Part shown: piece by piece, positions 7,679 to 12,019 of the stretch
How positions within the stretch are numbered: position 1 is the first letter of the stretch
Layout: every line of letters begins with the position of its first letter
Origin: Desulfobacteraceae bacterium
GTDB taxonomy: Bacteria > Desulfobacterota > Desulfobacteria > Desulfobacterales > UBA5616
Length of the DNA: 12,019 nt
NCBI GenBank assembly: GCA_030620375.1
Contig: JAUXEW010000062.1
Span: 1 to 12,019 of the forward strand
Reading direction: 5' to 3'
Notes under the pieces: generated by a model
The model's database searches: none
The model's input: the letters and a program-made list of their open reading frames with translations, nothing else
Told to the model about the DNA's origin: nothing
Translations under genes and position numbers: made by a program

Positions 7679-7727
7679 AAAGCACAGCGGACGATTATCA
7701 TTATATCTACTTCGTCCGCTGTGCTTT
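7679..7727 (-). terminator. Bidirectional terminator between leuA and the diiron-protein gene
   Basis: A perfect 16-bp stem pairs 7679-7694 with 7712-7727 around a 17-nt loop. Six A residues at 7676-7681 give a U-run on the minus-strand transcript, making it a canonical intrinsic terminator for the leftward genes. On the plus strand the stem ends in only TTT before C, so termination of leuA is likely but weaker. It lies ten nt after the leuA stop and 22 nt after the leftward gene. Confidence 0.85.
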
Positions 7728-7748
7728 CAACGTAGTGAGAGGAACTAC

Positions 7749-8216
7749 TCAATCTCCCATCTTCGCCATATACTCATCATACAGGGTCTCAAGGGCAAGT
7801 TTATGCTTTGCTTCTTCCTGGCACAACATTTTAAAAATCGCTTTTTTATCTTGAGCATCCAAATTATCTAACAGGGTGTTATATAATTTTAACGCTTTTT
7901 CTTCCCGTTTCATGGCGACCAGCAGGATTTCATTATAGGCCATTCCTTTTTGATATGCCATATCCACCATATAATCACTCCGCTTTAAATCGGTAATCCA
8001 CCTGAACTTATAATCTGCCAGGCTCGCTTCAATGTCTTTTTCGCCTATATTTTCAAGCAGCGATTGATGTTTTTTCTCTTCCTGGGCAAACTCTTTCATC
8101 ATCTCTCTCGCCCCTGCCATGGATTCTTCTTCACTAACCATCTCATAGAACATAACGGCTTCTTTTTCTTTTTCAATGGCAAACTCAATAATCGCTTTTA
8201 AATTTTCAAACTGCAT
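7749..8216 (-). CDS. Rubrerythrin-like ferritin-fold diiron protein
   Basis: This is a 155-residue all-helical protein of the rubrerythrin/ferritin-like group (COG1633 type). Two similar halves each supply a Glu-rich helix and an ExxH: EKEKEAVMFY near 15-24 with E47-xx-H50, and REEKALKLY near 104-112 with E135-xx-H138. This is the standard diiron ligand set. There is no C-terminal rubredoxin domain (no CxxC pairs; a single Cys at 132), so it is shorter than classical rubrerythrin. Such proteins in anaerobes are usually linked to peroxide or iron handling, but substrate and partner are not visible. A strong AAAGGAGAT (8225-8233) sits eight nt before the ATG. It lies 81 nt downstream of pyrD on the same strand and may share its transcript, ending at the 7679-7727 terminator. 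Confidence 0.85.
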   Translation of the reverse strand: MQFENLKAIIEFAIEKEKEAVMFYEMVSEEESMAGAREMMKEFAQEEKKHQSLLENIGEKDIEASLADYKFRWITDLKRSDYMVDMAYQKGMAYNEILLVAMKREEKALKLYNTLLDNLDAQDKKAIFKMLCQEEAKHKLALETLYDEYMAKMGD

Positions 8217-8267
8217 ATAACTTTATCTCCTTTCATTAAATTGATAAAAGAATATTAAATGGGCTAA

Positions 8268-8283
8268 CGGGCCAACCGGCCTG
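8268..8283 (-). other. Small hairpin between pyrD and the diiron-protein gene
   Basis: CGGGCC (8268-8273) pairs with GGCCTG (8278-8283), six bp with one G-U and a 4-nt loop. On the minus strand it lies 15 nt after the pyrD stop. No U-run follows directly, so it may be a weak terminator, a processing site, or chance. Confidence 0.25.
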
Positions 8284-8297
8284 CCGATTAACTTTAC

Positions 8298-9239
8298 TTA
8301 TTGAGAAGTTGAGACCTTTAACGTGCCGATAATATCGGTTACTTTTTCAATGTTTCGCTTTTTAAGAAAATCCGTTATGCCGCCGATGATATCCATGGTG
8401 GCCCTGGGGTTTATAAAATTCGCCGTTCCAACCTGTACTGCCCTGGCCCCGGTAATGAGGAATTCCAATGCATCATTTGCCGTTATAATCCCTCCGACGC
8501 CGACCACCGGAATCGCAACATTCCGAACCACTTGCCACACCATTCGAAGCGCGACAGGTCTAATGGCCGGGCCTGAAAGTCCTCCGGTAACATTGGCAAG
8601 TTTCGGAGTCCGGGTCTCAACATCAACGGCCATTCCGGTTATCGTATTTATCAGCGATAAGGCATCGGCACCTGCCTCTTCCACCTTTTTTGCAATTTTT
8701 ACAATATCGGTGACATTGGGGCTGAGCTTAACGATTAACAGTTTTGTCGTTCGATCCCTTACCGCCTGGACAACATCGTAAGCTGTCTGAGGATCTATGC
8801 CGAAAGCCATGCCACCCGCGCTGATATTGGGGCATGAAATGTTGACTTCAATCCCTGATATTTCTTCAACACCATCTATACGTCCGGCCAGATCCGCATA
8901 TCCCTCTATACTTTTCCCGAAGATGTTAACAATGATCGGTGTTGAAATACTTTTTAAGAACGGCAGCTTTTCCTTTTGGAATTGATCTATGCCGATGTTC
9001 TCCAACCCAATGGCATTCAGCATGCCGCATGGCGTCTCAACAATTCTGGGTGGCGGGTTCCCTTTTTCGGGGTGTAAAGACAGGCCTTTAACAATAATGG
9101 CGCCCAACCGATTTAAATCAATAAGCGGTTCAAACTCTTCGGCGTATCCAAACGTGCCGGATGCCGTCATTACGGGATTTTTTAGTTCGATTTTACCGAT
9201 ATTGACCGTAAGATCCGGCTCATTTTTGTTATTCATCAT
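8298..9239 (-). CDS. pyrD: Dihydroorotate dehydrogenase, class 1B catalytic subunit
   Basis: PyrD oxidises dihydroorotate to orotate with FMN in pyrimidine synthesis; class 1B enzymes pass electrons to NAD through the PyrK subunit. The 313 residues form one TIM barrel: LKNPVMTASGTFGY at 19-32, KGLSLHPEKGNPPPR at 51-65, CGMLNAIGLEN at 71-81, the active-site loop NISCPN with catalytic Cys136, GGLSG at 219-223, and FMN-phosphate motifs VGVGGI (247-251 region) and GTANF (271-275). Cys rather than Ser as catalytic base separates class 1 from the membrane class 2 enzymes. An in-frame TGA two codons upstream limits the start to ATG 9239 or ATG 9236. No close Shine-Dalgarno is seen, only GGCGGAAG about 15 nt upstream. 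The gene follows the TPR-protein gene by 47 nt. No pyrK lies in the window, although it is often adjacent. Confidence 0.94.
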   Translation of the reverse strand: MMNNKNEPDLTVNIGKIELKNPVMTASGTFGYAEEFEPLIDLNRLGAIIVKGLSLHPEKGNPPPRIVETPCGMLNAIGLENIGIDQFQKEKLPFLKSISTPIIVNIFGKSIEGYADLAGRIDGVEEISGIEVNISCPNISAGGMAFGIDPQTAYDVVQAVRDRTTKLLIVKLSPNVTDIVKIAKKVEEAGADALSLINTITGMAVDVETRTPKLANVTGGLSGPAIRPVALRMVWQVVRNVAIPVVGVGGIITANDALEFLITGARAVQVGTANFINPRATMDIIGGITDFLKKRNIEKVTDIIGTLKVSTSQ

Positions 9240-9286
9240 GGATCAGTACGTTTACTTCCGCCCATGTCTTCGCATGATTGTTATTT

Positions 9287-11275
9287 TTAAAAATTCGAGG
9301 CAGCCTCAGGCACCGTTATCTTCAGGTAGCGTTGTGCATCGATGTCTCCCGCATCAGCGGCAAACCGAAAGTCTTTCAACGCCAAGTCTTTCTTCCCCGA
9401 CATCAGATAAACCCTACCTCTTCCGTAATAAAAAGGGGCCTTTCCCGAATCTATAGAAATGGCTTTATTGAACGCATCAATTGCCTTTTCAAAATTACCC
9501 AGTTCTCCGTGAGATATCCCCAGATAGAAGTAAACATCACTTTTTTGGGGTTCCATCGTTATGGCTTTATGGTAATATGTTATGGCCCTCTCGTTATTCC
9601 CGTAAGTTGCACACAGTGCGCCCCTATCAGCCCAGTAATCAGCATCTTTAATTATAACGCTTAGTTCAGGTTTCTTGCCTACAATCGTTGACGGCATTCC
9701 AACCGTCGTTCCAAGCGAGCCCAATTTGCTATAATAGGCCATCACTGTCCGAATATCGCTCAATCTAATCTTTGAAGTGGTATAAACCTGTCCCCCATCA
9801 ACGTCGCCAATAAAAGACATATTGCCTGTCCTCGGCAGCGCTTCGGAGCCCTCCGGAAGGCCGGCAAACTTCGCAATAGCGGAAAGATAATCCCCCAGAT
9901 TAATATCCATGGAAACCAGGGGCCCTATGGACACATCCTCCTTGAGCTTCCGTGTTATCTTGATCAATTCAGCCATTTCATCATCATTCGGGGCAAGCAG
10001 AAAATAATTGCCGACCGTGGCTATTCGCCACTCATATTTGATCGATGCCGGTATGTCTCTGCCTGCCGGTCTGTTTTGGTCGCTGGGCATGAAAGGCAAC
10101 TGCATATTAACACCGACGACCTTATGCCCTCCCACAATACTGTCCGCTGTTCGAATAAACACATCATCAATTTTTAGGCCCAGCTGATTTTCTGTCAGTT
10201 TCGTCATATTTTGCATATATTTTTCCAGCCATGGCAGGTATTCCGATTCTAAAAAGTCAGGCGTTTGGGCACCATCTTTTAATACGCTGATCATTTCGAA
10301 TTGAATGTCTCCATTTGAAAACGTCATGCCGCCGGCCATCTCCCCGGTAAAATGATTCATTATGGTTGAAAGCTGAGAAAAATCGATCCCAAGTTTCTCA
10401 TAAAATTTTCCAAAGACCTCATCAATCAACTCGATAAATCCCTTAAAGTCATACCGGTGTGACCTAAACGTAATCTGCCGGCTCGGGCGGTAATTATCAA
10501 GAAAGGTCATCATTTCACCGCGGACAAATAACCTGGACAGGTCACTTTCTTCAACGGCGGCAGCTTTCAAGGAAAAGGTAATCTCATTCGCGTCGATATC
10601 AATACTTTCTGAAAGCATCTCTACCTGGGCTATCGTATCGATTATTTTAAGCAGCATATCTTGAAGATCTTGGGGCGAAAGTTCAATGTTTTGTCCCTTT
10701 GAATCAATGGGCAGCTTTTCCAGTTTTTGAATCGATTCACGAATCTTTTGATCGTTATTTTTCAGGAGCCTGTTAACCGCAACTTCAACAGTAATAAAGT
10801 CTCGGGATTTTGAAGCCGACGCCTCGATAAGCGCATTTTGTATGGCTTCCGAGACCCCTTCGGGTTTAGCACCCGGCGGCAAAGAGATAATATAAAAGTC
10901 GGGACCGGCCAAGGCATTGAACCCGTTCTGAAAATTGGGGTTAGGGGTCCGGAAAGGGATCAAGGCGACCATTTCCGGCTGAGAATCTTGATTCATTACC
11001 AACCCGAAAACAATTAACCGGTCCGCATCAATCCAGTCTGTTCCCTGGAGCATGGCTCTGAGCATGGCGGTGGGTGACTTCATCGGCTGTTTGGGGTCCG
11101 ACTTGATCAGGTCATCGATAATGTTCAGTTTTTCTTCAATCCGGGCAATCTTGACAACTACATCCAATACGTTCGTTGTCTCCTGGGCTGCACATAAAAA
11201 CGGGTGTATTCCAAGAATAAGCACCATAAAAAAGAGGATTATAAAAAGTGTTTGCCCGATGGGTTTTGTTTTCAT
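9287..11275 (-). CDS. Exported protein of unknown function with C-terminal TPR repeats
   Basis: I do not recognise the family of the main body. The 662-residue protein begins with a signal peptide: Lys at 2 and 4, a hydrophobic stretch about 9-24, and a likely signal peptidase I site after LCAA near residue 30. PFLC is not a lipobox. The mature body, about 31-540, is soluble in character with alternating helical and strand-like segments and no further membrane segment. Three TPR units fill roughly 545-645 (ADYWADRGALCATYGNNERA, then VYFYLGISHGELGNFEKAID and FYYGRGRVYLMSGKKDLA), implying protein binding in the periplasm or outside. ATG 11275 is chosen over the in-frame GTG 11284 because AGAGGTGA (11281-11288) overlaps the GTG and lies five nt before the ATG. 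It is 47 nt upstream of pyrD, perhaps in one transcript, with no obvious functional link. Confidence 0.8.
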   Translation of the reverse strand: MKTKPIGQTLFIILFFMVLILGIHPFLCAAQETTNVLDVVVKIARIEEKLNIIDDLIKSDPKQPMKSPTAMLRAMLQGTDWIDADRLIVFGLVMNQDSQPEMVALIPFRTPNPNFQNGFNALAGPDFYIISLPPGAKPEGVSEAIQNALIEASASKSRDFITVEVAVNRLLKNNDQKIRESIQKLEKLPIDSKGQNIELSPQDLQDMLLKIIDTIAQVEMLSESIDIDANEITFSLKAAAVEESDLSRLFVRGEMMTFLDNYRPSRQITFRSHRYDFKGFIELIDEVFGKFYEKLGIDFSQLSTIMNHFTGEMAGGMTFSNGDIQFEMISVLKDGAQTPDFLESEYLPWLEKYMQNMTKLTENQLGLKIDDVFIRTADSIVGGHKVVGVNMQLPFMPSDQNRPAGRDIPASIKYEWRIATVGNYFLLAPNDDEMAELIKITRKLKEDVSIGPLVSMDINLGDYLSAIAKFAGLPEGSEALPRTGNMSFIGDVDGGQVYTTSKIRLSDIRTVMAYYSKLGSLGTTVGMPSTIVGKKPELSVIIKDADYWADRGALCATYGNNERAITYYHKAITMEPQKSDVYFYLGISHGELGNFEKAIDAFNKAISIDSGKAPFYYGRGRVYLMSGKKDLALKDFRFAADAGDIDAQRYLKITVPEAASNF

Positions 11276-11301
11276 TTGGATCACCTCTGTTTATATCTCT
11301 T

Positions 11302-11333
11302 TTTATAAATTTGACGGATTCGTAAAATGTCAA
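11302..11333 (-). promoter_or_regulatory. Candidate promoter for the TPR-protein gene
   Basis: On the minus strand a perfect TTGACA (plus 11328-11333) and TATAAA (plus 11302-11307) face the gene. The 20-nt spacer is longer than ideal, so activity is uncertain. The start site would be about 20 nt before ATG 11275. The promoter lies just beside the repeat hairpin at 11349-11381. Confidence 0.3.
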
Positions 11334-11348
11334 AAAACGTCCTTTTTT

Positions 11349-11381
11349 GTCATTCCGTCCCTGATCGGGGGCCGGGATGAC
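11349..11381. repeat. Dispersed-repeat hairpin, unit A
   Basis: GTCATTCCG at 11349-11357 pairs with the segment ending in GGGATGAC at 11373-11381 (one T-G wobble), then after one mismatch CCC (11359-11361) pairs with GGG (11369-11371). Hairpins with GTCATTCC ends are widespread non-coding repeats in proteobacterial and Desulfobacterota genomes. On the minus strand it reads as part of a spurious ORF (NPDVIPAPDQGRND). Family assignment is from memory. Confidence 0.6.
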
Positions 11382-11403
11382 GTCCGGGTTCCACTGGGTG
11401 ACC

Positions 11404-11430
11404 GTCATGCCGGACTAGATCCGGCATCCA
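11404..11430. repeat. Dispersed-repeat hairpin, unit B
   Basis: ATGCCGGA (11407-11414) and TCCGGCAT (11420-11427) form a perfect 8-bp stem around CTAGA. The unit starts with GTCATGCC and ends in ATCCAG, the usual form of these repeats, and translates on the plus strand to RHAGLDPASS, a well-known repeat-derived false peptide. It lies 22 nt after unit A. The rest of the 309-nt gap between the TPR and ABM genes (11276-11584) holds only the candidate promoter and one weak hairpin; I see no gene in it. Confidence 0.65.
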
Positions 11431-11542
11431 GCCATAGATGGCGAACATCAACTCGAGAAAATCGCTTACTTTAGGTGTGAATGTCTCAAATTTACCGTTT
11501 CCGGCTTTTCCAGATTAGGTTTTATACCATAAGTAATAGACC

Positions 11543-11574
11543 GTTACAACTTATTAATCGATTTTGGTTGTAAC
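11543..11574 (-). other. Hairpin just downstream of the ABM-domain gene
   Basis: GTTACAAC (11543-11550) and GTTGTAAC (11567-11574) form a perfect 8-bp stem around a 16-nt loop, 10 nt after the stop of the leftward gene. No U-run follows on the minus strand, so termination by this stem would be weak. The position still suggests a 3' end element. Confidence 0.35.
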
Positions 11575-11584
11575 CAGATCAACG

Positions 11585-11872
11585 CTAATCGTATGCATAG
11601 ATTTCGTATTGCGTTTCTACCCCAAGCAGCTCATCAATTTTATTCTGTATTTCACCTCTTTCCTTACTTAAAATCCATTCTCGCCAATCATCAATGGATC
11701 GCCAGGTGCTGATTACCAAATATTCTCCGGGATCATCCATTCTTTTTAATGTTTCCCCGGATATATATCCGGGCTGATTCATAGTAAAGGCGCGTAGCTC
11801 CATCAGTAAAGCATTCAAACTTTTTTCTTTGGTTTCAGGCACTTTCCTCTTAATCAGTATTTTTACTGCCAT
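11585..11872 (-). CDS. Antibiotic biosynthesis monooxygenase (ABM) domain protein
   Basis: This 95-residue protein is a single ABM-type ferredoxin-like domain: a first strand VKILIKRKV, a helix with KEKSLNALLMELRAFTMNQPGYISGETL, then PGEYLVISTWRSIDDWREWILSKE and the closing helix. The pattern of PGYISGE followed by a strand and W..IDDW is typical. Family members include small quinol or polyketide monooxygenases, haem-degrading IsdG-like proteins and many of unknown role; the substrate cannot be assigned here. ATG 11872 is used because GGAAGGAGG (11878-11886) lies five nt upstream; a nine-residue extension from TTG-type codon 11899 would put the start before this site. The gene appears to stand alone: upstream lies repeat-like sequence, downstream 309 nt without a gene. 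Confidence 0.75.
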   Translation of the reverse strand: MAVKILIKRKVPETKEKSLNALLMELRAFTMNQPGYISGETLKRMDDPGEYLVISTWRSIDDWREWILSKERGEIQNKIDELLGVETQYEIYAYD

Positions 11873-11913
11873 TTCAGCCTCCTTCCGCGTTTTCTTCACA
11901 CACCATTCATCTA

Positions 11914-12019
11914 ACTAGTGTTCATCCAGAAATGGTAGATTTTGGTTCAGAGCAAGGCCTGAGCTATTTTGAAACCGCAGGAATAGCGTGCTATTTTGAG
12001 GATTTCAAAAGAGCGAAAA
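11914..12019. repeat. Repeat-like sequence with dyads, cut by the window end
   Basis: This non-coding stretch upstream of the ABM gene has several internal repeats. GCTATTTTGA occurs at 11963-11972 and again at 11990-11999. AATAGC (11982-11987) and GCTATT (11990-11995) form a dyad with a 2-nt centre. TTTTGAAA (11967-11974) is the inverse of TTTCAAAA (12003-12010). The stretch may begin near the CTAG at 11915-11918. It could be one arm of a MITE-like element whose other end lies outside, which cannot be tested here. Confidence 0.35.

Noticed and set aside
8323..9456. Plus-strand ORFs opposite pyrD
   Set aside because: They are antisense shadows of the pyrD frame, which has all family motifs.
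11136..11408. Minus-strand ORF of 90 codons starting MTVTQWNPDVIPAPDQG
   Set aside because: Its N-terminal part is translated repeat and the rest overlaps the TPR gene start in another frame.
11349..11430. CRISPR array
   Set aside because: Only two non-identical hairpins with a 22-nt gap; no regular repeat-spacer pattern and no cas genes.
11052..11474. Plus-strand ORF of 140 codons ending in DRHAGLDPASSHRW
   Set aside because: It overlaps the TPR gene and runs into the dispersed repeat; the HAGLDPASS peptide is a known product of translated repeats.

Overview
The window looks like a chromosomal piece of an anaerobic Desulfobacterota bacterium, possibly in the Desulfobacterales. I infer this from a citramalate route to isoleucine, a fungal/Bacteroidetes-like KARI, a rubrerythrin-type diiron protein, a class 1B PyrD, and dispersed hairpin repeats that translate to the familiar spurious 'HAGLDPASS' peptide. 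Moderate GC (by eye) and clear Shine-Dalgarno sites fit. The assignment rests on gene types recalled from memory, not on a search.

Plus strand, 1-7669: a branched-chain amino acid cluster. In order it holds ilvD (5' end outside the window), ilvB, ilvN, ilvC and cimA, with gaps of about 18-65 nt, so probably one transcript. A 302-nt non-coding gap with its own candidate promoter and several hairpins follows, then leuA. IlvBN, IlvC and IlvD perform the shared steps to valine and isoleucine. CimA makes citramalate from pyruvate and acetyl-CoA, which gives 2-oxobutyrate without threonine deaminase. LeuA draws 2-oxoisovalerate off to leucine. LeuB, LeuC and LeuD, needed by both the citramalate and leucine routes, are not in the window.

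A perfect 16-bp hairpin at 7679-7727 separates the convergent halves and has its U-run on the minus strand.

Minus strand, 11872-7749: read in transcription order, these are a small ABM-domain protein, a large exported protein with an unrecognised body and three C-terminal TPRs, pyrD (dihydroorotate dehydrogenase, class 1B) and a rubrerythrin-like ferritin-fold protein. The last three are spaced 47 and 81 nt apart and may be co-transcribed. Between the ABM gene and the TPR gene lie 309 nt with two adjacent dispersed-repeat hairpins. The right edge (about 11914-12019) carries dyads and a direct repeat that look like part of another repeat element cut by the window end.

No clearly new system is visible. 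The best leads are the leuA leader with a 52-codon ORF that overlaps the leuA start, the unusual KARI lineage, the unclassified TPR protein, and the repeat-like sequence at the right end.
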